Part shown: positions 13,528 through 20,403 of the stretch, in pieces
Numbering within the stretch: the stretch's first letter is position 1
Layout of the letters: each line of letters opens with the position of its first letter
Assembly: GCA_015478675.1 (NCBI GenBank)
Contig: JADMIH010000053.1
Location: 1 to 20,654, forward strand
Source: Chloroflexota bacterium
GTDB lineage: Bacteria > Chloroflexota > Chloroflexia > QHBQ01 > JADMIH01
Direction: 5' to 3'
DNA: 20,654 nucleotides
Program-made: the position numbers and the translations under genes
Notes under the pieces: generated by a model
The model's database searches: none
Told to the model about the DNA's origin: nothing
What the model saw: only the letters and a program-made list of their open reading frames with translations

Positions 13528-14433
13528 TTGGATATCTTACGCTGGGTAACCGACCCGATGCAGTTCGCTTTCATGCAGCGCGCCATGCTCGAAGTGACCC
13601 TGATGGGTATAACCACCGGTATCATAGGCACATATGTGGTGCTGCGCGGCATGGCCTTCATCGGCGATGCACTCTCCCACGCCATCTTCCCCGGCGTAGT
13701 AGTCGCTTTCTTGATCCATGTCAGCTTCTTCTTCGGCGCTCTCGTCTTCGGCGGTGTTACAGCGGTCGCCATTGGTGCCCTGGCTCGCAACAAGCGCGTC
13801 TCGGAAGACACAGCCATAGGTGTCCTCTTCGCCGGGATGTTCGCCCTCGGCATCGTGCTGATCAGCACCATTCGCGGTTACACCGCAGACCTGGCATCTT
13901 TCCTTTTTGGCGACGTTCTCGGAGTTAGCCCTGAAGATGTGGCGGCGAGTGTGGGCATCGGCATCCTGGTGCTTGGCGCTCTTTTCCTTTTCCATAAAGA
14001 GTTTGTAATGGTCGCCTTTGACAGCGATATGGCCGAAGCCGTTGGCTTACCCGTGTGGCTTGTTGACCTCGGTTTGCTGATCCTCATGGCTCTTACGATA
14101 GTAGTCTCGCTTCGAGCGGTGGGCAATATCCTGGTGGTGGCTATGCTCGTGACGCCTGCGGCGGCTGCGCGGCTCTGGACAGATAAGCTCCTCGTGATGA
14201 TGGGCCTAAGCGCACTCTTCGGCGCACTCGGCGGCATAGCGGGGCTGTTAACCAGCTACCATACAGACCTCGCGGCGGGCGGCACGATAGTGCTCGTCGT
14301 AACTGTTTGGTTCGGCATCTCGCTGCTGATAGCCCCCCGGCACGGCATACTGAACCGCCTGCTGCGCCAGCCCAACAGGGACCCTCTTTCCGACGCCGCC
14401 TCCACCCTTGGTGTGCCACAGTCAGAATCTTAG
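13528..14433 (+). CDS. Metal ABC transporter permease (ABC-3 family)
   Basis: 301 residues, integral inner-membrane subunit with about eight hydrophobic segments. YVVLRGMAFIGDALSHAIFPGV is the ABC-3 block, and GVSPED and LLVTPAAAARL-like motifs follow. A TTG start at 13528 is chosen: AGGGGAGA (13516-13523) precedes it, and LDILRWVTDPMQFAFMQRAM is the usual family N-terminus. The ATG further upstream at 13465 lies inside the ATPase gene and would add an unrelated 21 residues. The gene starts 10 bases after the ATPase stop, so the two are translated together. It completes the translocation unit for Mn, Zn or Fe import. The Fur-like pseudogene begins essentially at its stop codon. Confidence 0.92.
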   Translation: MDILRWVTDPMQFAFMQRAMLEVTLMGITTGIIGTYVVLRGMAFIGDALSHAIFPGVVVAFLIHVSFFFGALVFGGVTAVAIGALARNKRVSEDTAIGVLFAGMFALGIVLISTIRGYTADLASFLFGDVLGVSPEDVAASVGIGILVLGALFLFHKEFVMVAFDSDMAEAVGLPVWLVDLGLLILMALTIVVSLRAVGNILVVAMLVTPAAAARLWTDKLLVMMGLSALFGALGGIAGLLTSYHTDLAAGGTIVLVVTVWFGISLLIAPRHGILNRLLRQPNRDPLSDAASTLGVPQSES

Positions 14434-14437
14434 CTCT

Positions 14438-14718
14438 AGACCCTTACCAAGGTTACACCTTAGCATCGTGCAGCACATCCACCGAGACGCCGATAATGGC
14501 CGCTGCCGTGAATACATGGCTTGTGGAGAGCGCCGTCATCACCATCATCTCATCTGTACTAACTGCACCATCGCCACCAGCTTCGCTGAAGACAAAAGCC
14601 TGGAGACACTGGTAAAGGAGGTCGAGAAACGCACAGATTAGAGCTGGCAGGCCTCTGCCCACGCTGCCAGCACACGAGCAAAGCACAACAACCAGCGGTG
14701 CGGGCACAACAGGCATAA
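14438..14718 (+). pseudogene. Decayed Fur/Zur-family regulator (C-terminal part)
   Basis: One frame from about 14438 reads LHLSIVQHIHRDADNGRCRE, then YMACG, HHHHLICTNC, FAEDKSLETLVKEVEKRTD and a stop at about 14639-14641. The next piece continues from 14632 in another frame as HRLELAGLCPRCQ and ends at TAA 14716-14718. HHHHLICxxC followed by HRLELxGLCxxC is the metal-binding and dimerisation half of Fur proteins, including the structural CxxC pairs. The N-terminal winged helix is missing, and about seven residues are lost at the frame change. It therefore cannot act as a repressor. It follows the metal-ABC permease directly and was probably once part of that operon. Confidence 0.75.
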
Positions 14719-14758
14719 CTCTGCCGACGTAAACTACAACCTCACAGCTTGTTTGTAA

Positions 14759-14951
14759 CTGTTCAGACCAGGGGTGTCCCCGCCCTCACCAGGAGTAAAG
14801 CCCCTCTCCCATGTGTGGGAGAAGAGCTATATCCCCTGACCCTCACCCCATGCCCCTCTCCCCTTGTGGGAGAGGGGCATGGGGTGAGGGTAGTTGAGGG
14901 CACGCCCGCACAGATACCCCTAGAACTTTGTTCTACCCTTGCTCTGAACAG
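14759..14951 (+). repeat. Complete hairpin repeat, copy 4 (193 bp, MITE-like)
   Basis: Perfect 9-bp terminal inverted repeats, CTGTTCAGA (14759-14767) and TCTGAACAG (14943-14951), flanked on both sides by TAA (14756-14758 and 14952-14954), a possible target duplication. The core is a perfect hairpin of 23-bp arms (14840-14862 and 14868-14890) with a 5-base loop. There is no coding capacity for a transposase; the frame that reads LTPCPSP is a by-product of the hairpin. It ends 19 bp before the TTGACA of the tRNA promoter. Confidence 0.9.
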
Positions 14952-14970
14952 TAATTGTTGTTTTTCTTCC

Positions 14971-14999
14971 TTGACACTCGCATGGGTGTGTGGTAATAT
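14971..14999 (+). promoter_or_regulatory. Promoter of tRNA-Asp
   Basis: TTGACA (14971-14976), a 17-bp spacer, TAATAT (14994-14999). Transcription would start near 15006, about 9 bases before the mature tRNA. Confidence 0.75.
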
Positions 15000-15014
15000 G
15001 AAGGCGCTGGACAC

Positions 15015-15088
15015 GGAGGCGTGGTGCAGCGGCCTAGCACGCGGCCCTGTCAAGGCCGAGACCGCGGGTTCGAATCCCGTCGCTTCCG
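15015..15088 (+). tRNA. tRNA-Asp (GUC)
   Basis: A full cloverleaf. The acceptor stem is GGAGGCG (15015-15021) with CGCTTCC (15081-15087), including one G-U pair. The D-arm is GTGC..GCAC. The anticodon stem CGGCC/GGCCG surrounds the loop CTGTCAA, with anticodon GTC at 15049-15051. The T-arm is GCGGG-TTCGAAT-CCCGT. The discriminator is G at 15088, as expected for Asp. CCA is not encoded. It is transcribed singly from its own promoter. Confidence 0.96.
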
Positions 15089-15099
15089 CTCATGTCAAG

Positions 15100-15129
15100 T
15101 AAGCCAGTAGTATACTACTGGCTTATTTG
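15100..15129 (+). terminator. Terminator of tRNA-Asp
   Basis: A 26-bp perfect palindrome (15100-15125) with arms TAAGCCAGTAGTA and TACTACTGGCTTA, followed by TTTG. It begins 12 bases after the tRNA. Confidence 0.8.
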
Positions 15130-15221
15130 TATGCTAAAGAGGGCAGGGGAACACTTGTTTGTACCACTGCCAAAAACGGTCGAGCCTGTGGAAAAGTGGG
15201 CCCAGCCAGCCATCGGTTCAA

Positions 15222-15365
15222 TTAATTGAGGCGTGGTCATAATCCAAAACCAGGCGGAATTTCACGCTCACAGCATTGGCCCACTGGGGCCAATATGGGC
15301 AGTTTGGCGGTCTATTTGGCGCGCCTCTACGCGTGAAAAATGAATTATGCCCATGCCTCAATTAA
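15222..15365. repeat. 144-bp nested palindromic element (MITE-like)
   Basis: Outer arms at 15222-15245 and 15342-15365 match in 21 of 24 positions (TTAATTGAGGC..TGG.CATAAT). Inner arms are ATTTCACGC (15259-15267) and GCGTGAAA (15331-15338). The central hairpin is ATTGGCCC (15275-15282) with GGGCCAAT (15287-15294). The whole unit can fold into one branched stem. It is unrelated to the CTGTTCAGA repeats and has no ORF. No target duplication is obvious. Confidence 0.75.
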
Positions 15366-15569
15366 GTAGCGCATTGTGCTCGTGAACTAGACCACCAGGC
15401 CGAGGCAGCACGAGGTGCCTCGAGGTGGCTCAAAGACCCGGATCTCCCAAAGCTCCAAATTGCAGACGTGGAAAAGACCAGGCGAACGGGTTTCGCAACT
15501 TTGCTTTTGGCACATCTCGCTTGGCATCGTCCACTCCGCAGGACAGTTCTACGATAATACCCATAGGAG

Positions 15570-15628
15570 ACACGGGGTTGCTTCGTTCGCTACAGCTTTA
15601 TCACCGACAGCTTAGAAGAACCCCGTGT
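15570..15628. terminator. Hairpin beyond the ABM-like gene
   Basis: ACACGGGGTT-G-CTTC (15570-15584) pairs with GAAGAACCCCGTGT (15615-15628) with one bulge and a 30-base loop. It lies 50 bases past the 3' end of the minus-strand gene at 15679, so it may end that operon, though it lacks a T-run. The rest of 15366-15678 holds a small hairpin (CGAGGCA 15401-15407 with TGCCTCG 15416-15422) and no gene that I can support. Confidence 0.35.
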
Positions 15629-15678
15629 GCTTGTCAAACCGTCACGACTGGTTACCCTGCTACACGAAGAGGCAGGAT

Positions 15679-15963
15679 CTATGCAGGCTGGGTGTCGATT
15701 AGCTCAAGGAAGTACACGTCGGGCTTGCCAACTATACCCGCTCTGCCCATGACTTCGTGCGTGCTGGGCGAAGTGGCAAAGGCCTGCGCTGCCTTCATGT
15801 CGGGCCATTCGGTGATGACGACCACGTTGCTAGGGTCGTTGGCATCGCGAAGCACACGTGCCCCCAGCGAACCGGTCTCCTTGCGAAAGGCCTCGTGGCC
15901 ATCGTATACGGGTCTCCATTTGTCGTAGTCCTCTACGTTATGGCGAACAAGTACCTGGATCAT
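15679..15963 (-). CDS. ABM-like dimeric alpha/beta-barrel protein
   Basis: A 94-residue small soluble protein: MIQVLVRHNVEDYDKWRPVY at the N-terminus, then VVVITEWPDMKAAQAF and a YFLELID strand. This is the pattern of the ferredoxin-like dimeric alpha/beta-barrel superfamily that includes antibiotic biosynthesis monooxygenases and related stress proteins. The family contains both cofactor-free oxygenases and proteins without known catalysis, so the activity is open. The ATG at 15963 is chosen because AAGGAGG lies 8 bases upstream. The longer in-frame start at 16044 adds an unrelated basic stretch. It lies 87 bases downstream of the cupin gene in the same direction, probably as the second gene of that operon, divergent from the SARP regulator. 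Confidence 0.82.
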   Translation of the reverse strand: MIQVLVRHNVEDYDKWRPVYDGHEAFRKETGSLGARVLRDANDPSNVVVITEWPDMKAAQAFATSPSTHEVMGRAGIVGKPDVYFLELIDTQPA

Positions 15964-16050
15964 TTTAGTTGCCTCCTTATCGTGAATCTGGTTGGTCTTC
16001 CTCTTACCGGCTGCGCGTCTTTGTGAGTGTCGTGCCACGCTCAACTTTTC

Positions 16051-16521
16051 TCAATCAGGGCTTAGCGGCGGTCCGAGTAGGGACATATCGTATTTCTCGA
16101 AGACCGCCGCTAAGCCCTTCGGGTCGGGCCTGCCATTACGGGTAAGAGGCCCAAGCTCTTCATAAAACCTGTGTCCTCCGCCCGGTACGTACACAATAAT
16201 GATCTCCCCTGTCTCGTCGGTCAAGTTAACGAAGGCGTGCGGGACTTTCGATGGAAGATATGCAAAGCCTCCTTCGTTGACATGGAAGACTTCGTCACCA
16301 ATTCGGATTTTGAACCGGCCTTTCAGCACATGAATCGTCTCCTCCTGTATGTGGTGAACATGCAATGGAGGTCCATTTTTCGGCGCGACCTGGACTATGA
16401 AATAGTCGAAGGCCCCACCGGTATCATCGCCTGTAACCTTGAAAATGAGATCTCTACCGGGACCTGATCGGAGGATCAAACCCTCGCCTTCGGTGAAGAC
16501 CTTGTGTCCAGTTGTAATCAT
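16051..16521 (-). CDS. Cupin-domain protein
   Basis: A 156-residue single-domain cupin. Motif 1 is PPLHVHHIQEETIHVLKG, with metal-ligand candidates H54, H56 and E60. Motif 2 is AYLPSKVPHAFVNL with H95. These could hold Fe, Mn, Ni or Zn. Such small cupins include dioxygenases, isomerases and sugar- or hormone-binding proteins, so the reaction cannot be named. There is no signal peptide. The ATG at 16521 is preferred over 16599 because AAGGAG is 6 bases before it and the longer form adds a non-conserved stretch. It is the first gene of the proposed cupin-ABM operon. Its upstream region carries the five-heptamer array at 16626-16677. Enzymatic modification of a small molecule is a reasonable inference for the pair, no more. 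Confidence 0.85.
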   Translation of the reverse strand: MITTGHKVFTEGEGLILRSGPGRDLIFKVTGDDTGGAFDYFIVQVAPKNGPPLHVHHIQEETIHVLKGRFKIRIGDEVFHVNEGGFAYLPSKVPHAFVNLTDETGEIIIVYVPGGGHRFYEELGPLTRNGRPDPKGLAAVFEKYDMSLLGPPLSPD

Positions 16522-16610
16522 CTGCAACTCCTTGGCCAACGACTTCAGAAAGTGTGGCATAAATGCTACTTTGCCTCCGGCGCTACCCGCCGTCCTCAAC
16601 TTCCGCCTTT

Positions 16611-16616
16611 ATCCTA
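16611..16616 (-). promoter_or_regulatory. Possible -10 box of the cupin operon
   Basis: TAGGAT on the minus strand, about 90 bases before the cupin start. No -35 hexamer is present; the matching position is occupied by the heptamer array, whose nearest unit ends 9 bp away. That is the layout expected of a promoter that needs a SARP activator. Confidence 0.45.
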
Positions 16617-16625
16617 ACCGCCTGG

Positions 16626-16677
16626 CCTCTCAGCCATCTCTCACCTGTCTCTCAAATACCTCTCAAACCATCTCTCA
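16626..16677 (-). promoter_or_regulatory. Five-heptamer direct-repeat array, probable SARP operator
   Basis: On the minus strand TGAGAGR occurs five times. On the plus strand the CTCTCA cores start at 16627, 16638, 16649, 16660 and 16672, so the steps are 11, 11, 11 and 12 bp. Seventh bases are A or G. SARP regulators of Streptomyces (DnrI, ActII-ORF4, AfsR) bind heptamer direct repeats with an 11-bp period just upstream of the -10. The adjacent gene at 16759 encodes such a regulator. The array lies in the divergent intergenic space, so it could serve both directions. Confidence 0.65.
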
Positions 16678-16713
16678 TCCTGGTTTGCACAAACTGGAAT
16701 CGGGCATATGTCA

Positions 16714-16719
16714 TATAAT
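16714..16719 (+). promoter_or_regulatory. -10 box of the SARP regulator gene
   Basis: A perfect TATAAT with no good -35 at 16-18 bp (AAACTG). The predicted start near 16726 lies downstream of the alternative ATG at 16708, which supports the start at 16759. Confidence 0.5.
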
Positions 16720-16758
16720 GTGTGTAATTGCATTGCCTGTGTGGCAAGAAGGCTAGCG

Positions 16759-19700
16759 ATGCTTAGAATCTACATGCTAGGCAACTTCCAAGTGGAGCGC
16801 GACGGCACCCCTATACCCGCCGTAGACTGGGCGCGCCGCAAAACCAGGTCCCTTCTCAAGTTGCTGGCGCTCCAGCCGGGACACCGGCTGCACAGGGAGC
16901 AGGTCACCGAGATGCTCTGGCCCGACCTCGACCCTACCGCAGCCCGCGACAACTTCTATCGCAACCTATCATTCCTCCGCCACACCCTGGAGCCGGGCCT
17001 CGAGCGTCCCGCAGGTTCTCACTATCTGAGCCTGGAGGCGGAGATCCTCAAACTTGGCCCCCCGGGTGAGGTCTGGATAGACGTGGAGGCCTTCGAGAGC
17101 CTGATCGCACAGGCCCGCGCCTCCCTGCAGCCGCTCCCACTGCTCGAAGAAGCGCTGTCCCTCTACAGCGGTGAGCTTCTGCCGGAAGACGCCTATGAAG
17201 AGTGGGCCATCTCCCGTAGGGACATCCTTTCGCGGGCGGCGATCGAGGCACTGCTGCCGGTGGCCGAAGCTCGCCGGGAAGAGGGCGCCTACGAAGGCGC
17301 CATCGTGGCTCTTCAACGTCTCCTTTCCCTGGAGCGCACCGACGAGCAGGCCCACCGTGAGTTGATGCGCGTGTACGCGCTGGCCGGTCGCCGCCACGAC
17401 GCACTGCGGCAGTACAAGCAATGCTCGAAGGTGCTACAGTCAGAGCTGAATGTCGATCCTGAACCGGCGACCACCGAGTTGTACAACAGCATCGCTCGGG
17501 GCGACATAGCCAGGGGCGACGTCCCGCCATCTCAGAGAGCACAGATTCCAGAGGACAATATCCCCTCAGTGGGCATTGAGCAGCTAAACAATCTTACCGA
17601 TGCGGGCACGCCTCTGATCGGGCGCGAGCGCGAGGTGGAAGAAGCGTGCCGCCAGCTGCGCCGCCCCGAGGTAAGGCTGCTCACAATGACCGGTCCCGCA
17701 GGCGTTGGAAAGACCCGCCTAGCCCTCGATGTGGCGCACGCCCTGCTCGGAGATTTTCGGAATGGCGTGCTATTCGTGCCTCTAGCTCCTATACAGGACG
17801 ATGCCCTGGTACTCCCGTCCATCGCGCCGGCGCTCGGGCTCAAAGAGGGTGGGGATCGCCCCTTGCTGGAGAGTCTGAAGACTTTTCTACGCCACGTCGA
17901 AGTCCTCCTGGTGCTGGACAATTTCGAGCACGTGATCCAGGCAGCGCCCGCGCTCGCCCAGCTCCTGTCTGCGTGCCCCGGCCTTAATTTGCTCGTCACC
18001 AGCCGGGAACTCCTACGCCTCACGTTGGAGCACGAGTTTCCGGTGCAGCCCCTGTCCCTGCCCGACCTGGCCGACCTGCCTCCGCCGGACCAACTGGCCG
18101 ATTACGCGTCTATCTGCCTCTTCTCAACGAGAGCCGCCGCAGTCAAGCCGGGCTTTGCTCTCACGCCCGACAACGCCGCCGCGGTGGCCGAGATTTGCAG
18201 CCGGTTGGATGGGCTCCCCCTCGCGATCGAGCTTGCGGCGGCGCGGGTGCGTCTGTTGGCCCCGCAGGCTATACTGGCGCGGCTTAGCAACCGCCTGCGC
18301 TTGCTCACCGGCGGAGCCCGCGATCTGCCCGAGCGCCAGCAGACCCTGTATAACGCGATCGGTTGGAGCTACGACCTGTTGAGCCCGAGGGAGCAGGCCC
18401 TTTTTGCCCGCCTGTCGGTGTTCGCCGGAGGTTGCATGGAGGAAGCCGCAGCCGCCATCTGCTGCGAGCCTGGAGGTGACGGCAACCTGAACGTCCTGGA
18501 CGACCTCTCGCTACTGGTCGATAAAAACCTCTTACGGCACGTTGATGCGCCTGCACCAGCAATCAAGTGCCCGGAGCCGCGGTTCATGATGCTTGAAACG
18601 GTCCGCGAATATGCCGGGGAGCGGCTGGCTGAGAGCGGGGAGCTAACCGAAGTGCAAGAGCGACACGCCCGCTACTATCTGTCGATCGCCGAGGCGGGCG
18701 AAAATGTCTGGTTCACAGCCGAGCAACAGTACTGGCTGGAGAGGTTCGATCAGGAGCAGTATAACTTCCGGGCAGCACTGGCCTGGGCTCTCCAGAATGA
18801 CCCGGACATCGCTCTCAGGCTTGGCGGCGCGCTCTGGCGCTACTGGCTGGCGCACGGCTACCTCACCGAGGGGAGGCGGTGGCTCGAGGAGGCCATAGCG
18901 GGGGTGCCGAGGCGGAGGGGCAGCGTCCCCGGCTCCCCGTTCGTCCTTCGTCCTCATGCCCCGGACCGGCCCGCGCGCACGAAAGCCTTGTTCGGTGCCG
19001 GCGTGCTGGCCAACCACCAATCCGATTACGCGCGCGCGACCGAACTGATCGCTCAATCGCTCGGTGTGGCCCGCTCGATAGGCGACGACTTACAGACAGC
19101 TAATTCTCTTGTCGGTCTCGGGATCAGCATGTACTACCTGGGGAAATATGACCGCTCGGTCGTGCAGTTCGAGGAGGCGCTGCATATCTTCAAGCGGCTG
19201 GGGCATGTACGAGGCACAGCCCTGGCCCTGAATAGTCTGAGCAACTCGATCCTCTGCCTAGGGGACAAAACACACGCAGCGGCCCTGGCGGAGGAGAGCT
19301 TGGACCTGTCTCGGGGCATTGGGGACAACCTCAGCGTGGCCGCCTCGTTGGCGAACCTGGGCCGGGCGGTCCTGCAGCAAGGCGACACGGAGGGGGCCCT
19401 CGCCCTCTTTGAGGAGAGTCTGGCCATTCGGGTCAAGTTGAAGGACAAAGGAGGCATGGCCCACACGCTCAATTTCATGGGGAACGCGGCACTCGCCAGT
19501 GGGGATATGGCCGAGGCATCACGCCTCTATGCCCGGAGTCTCGTCCTGAGGCACGAGATGGGCGACAGAGAAGGCCTGGCAGCCCCACTGGAGGGCCTAG
19601 CTGCTGTAGCGGGAAGGCTCGGCAATCTTGAGAGAGCGTCGCGACTCTACGGCGCTGCCGAGGCACTACGGGACGCGATCGGCTCGCCCCTACCTCCCAC

Positions 19701-19836
19701 GGACGTCACACTACACAATCGAGCCATCGCCTCACTAAAGCCGGGTCCGAGCGGAGATGCAAGGACTGCAGAATGGGAGGCGGGGCGTGCCATGCATATT
19801 GAGCAGGTAGTGGCTTACGCGCTCTCTGAGGAATGA
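16759..19836 (+). CDS. AfsR-like SARP/NB-ARC/TPR transcriptional regulator
   Basis: 1025 residues, cytoplasmic. The N-terminus is an OmpR-type winged helix (about 1-95: MLRIYMLGNFQVERDG, LWPDLDPTAARDNFYRNL) followed by the bacterial transcriptional activator (BTAD) helical domain (about 95-240), the SARP pair. Next is a STAND/NB-ARC ATPase: P-loop GPAGVGKTR (K318), Walker B LLVLDNFEH (D387), LLVTSREL and GLPLAIELAAARV. The C-terminal third is TPR-like (about 740-1000), with 40-residue units such as GDDLQTANSLVGLGISMYYLG. Relatives such as AfsR switch on secondary-metabolism or stress genes after ATP-dependent oligomerisation. AAGAAGG (16746-16752) is placed correctly for the ATG at 16759. It is divergent from the cupin-ABM operon and separated from it by the 11-bp repeat array, so it probably controls that operon. 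Confidence 0.92.
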   Translation: MLRIYMLGNFQVERDGTPIPAVDWARRKTRSLLKLLALQPGHRLHREQVTEMLWPDLDPTAARDNFYRNLSFLRHTLEPGLERPAGSHYLSLEAEILKLGPPGEVWIDVEAFESLIAQARASLQPLPLLEEALSLYSGELLPEDAYEEWAISRRDILSRAAIEALLPVAEARREEGAYEGAIVALQRLLSLERTDEQAHRELMRVYALAGRRHDALRQYKQCSKVLQSELNVDPEPATTELYNSIARGDIARGDVPPSQRAQIPEDNIPSVGIEQLNNLTDAGTPLIGREREVEEACRQLRRPEVRLLTMTGPAGVGKTRLALDVAHALLGDFRNGVLFVPLAPIQDDALVLPSIAPALGLKEGGDRPLLESLKTFLRHVEVLLVLDNFEHVIQAAPALAQLLSACPGLNLLVTSRELLRLTLEHEFPVQPLSLPDLADLPPPDQLADYASICLFSTRAAAVKPGFALTPDNAAAVAEICSRLDGLPLAIELAAARVRLLAPQAILARLSNRLRLLTGGARDLPERQQTLYNAIGWSYDLLSPREQALFARLSVFAGGCMEEAAAAICCEPGGDGNLNVLDDLSLLVDKNLLRHVDAPAPAIKCPEPRFMMLETVREYAGERLAESGELTEVQERHARYYLSIAEAGENVWFTAEQQYWLERFDQEQYNFRAALAWALQNDPDIALRLGGALWRYWLAHGYLTEGRRWLEEAIAGVPRRRGSVPGSPFVLRPHAPDRPARTKALFGAGVLANHQSDYARATELIAQSLGVARSIGDDLQTANSLVGLGISMYYLGKYDRSVVQFEEALHIFKRLGHVRGTALALNSLSNSILCLGDKTHAAALAEESLDLSRGIGDNLSVAASLANLGRAVLQQGDTEGALALFEESLAIRVKLKDKGGMAHTLNFMGNAALASGDMAEASRLYARSLVLRHEMGDREGLAAPLEGLAAVAGRLGNLERASRLYGAAEALRDAIGSPLPPTDVTLHNRAIASLKPGPSGDARTAEWEAGRAMHIEQVVAYALSEE

Positions 19837-20403
19837 AGGATCACTTGCCCATCCTGAAAGCAACCTGCACAGTCTTTTCCAACAGGCCCGTCCCCTTTTC
19901 GGAATACTTGTGAGCATTTGTGTAGCACGCTACATCAAAAGCAAGGGCCCGTACCAAATGCCCTGCCTAAATCACAGTCCCAATATTCCTGAGTAATGAG
20001 ACTCCTGGGCACATCTTGCCACCAATGTTACGCTTGCAACGCTTCAGGTTTGGTTATTGCCATAGCTCTTGAGAGCTTGACGCAGAGCTTCGTGGGAAAG
20101 GCTGTAGCAGTTCGTCAACTTTCGCAGACTATCCCCGCTAGCATGACGCCTGGCGACTTCATACCAGAGTTGCTGAGGTAAATGGTTTGGGCTTAGAGTA
20201 GCGCCCAAGTGGAGCGCGATACTCACGATGAAGATGCACAACTAGAGGATCAACAATTTCCGGCTGTTCATAAAGCTTGTGGGCCTCAAAATTTGATCTA
20301 TCATGCGGGTACGAGCCCTATCACTTCCCCAGCAGGTTGCAAAACATTGAGCTGAGCAGCACCAGGTAGTTGTAAAGGTCTATCCGAAGCGGTCAAACAT
20401 GTG
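19837..20403. other. Gene-poor stretch, mostly decayed sequence
   Basis: 567 bases between the SARP gene and the partial gene at the right edge. Apart from the helix-turn-helix fragment listed separately, I see no supported gene, no clear terminator for the SARP gene and no repeat. Frames are short and broken. Confidence 0.5.
20044..20241 (-). pseudogene. Helix-turn-helix fragment, probably from a transposase or recombinase
   Basis: A 65-codon frame whose second half reads LPQQLWYEVARRHASGDSLR, then KLTNCYSLSHEALRQALK. GDSLRKLxxxYSLSHEALRQAL has the spacing of a helix-turn-helix of the kind that opens many transposases and resolvases. Upstream another frame reads VVHLHREYRAPLG, so the original gene seems to be frame-shifted. 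No catalytic domain remains. An intact small DNA-binding protein starting at 20241 is the alternative, but no ribosome site is evident. Confidence 0.4.

Noticed and set aside
14749..15102. 117-codon plus-strand frame across repeat copy 4 and the tRNA
   Set aside because: It translates the hairpin repeat (LTPCPSP..GEG) and runs through a clear tRNA gene, so it is not a protein gene.
16626..16677. CTCTCA array considered as a CRISPR or tandem satellite
   Set aside because: Units are only 6-7 bp with 4-5 bp gaps. Spacing and context fit an operator, not a CRISPR.
16708..16758. Upstream ATG for the SARP regulator
   Set aside because: It lies before the predicted transcription start and adds a non-homologous Cys-rich stretch. 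The ATG at 16759 has a proper ribosome site.
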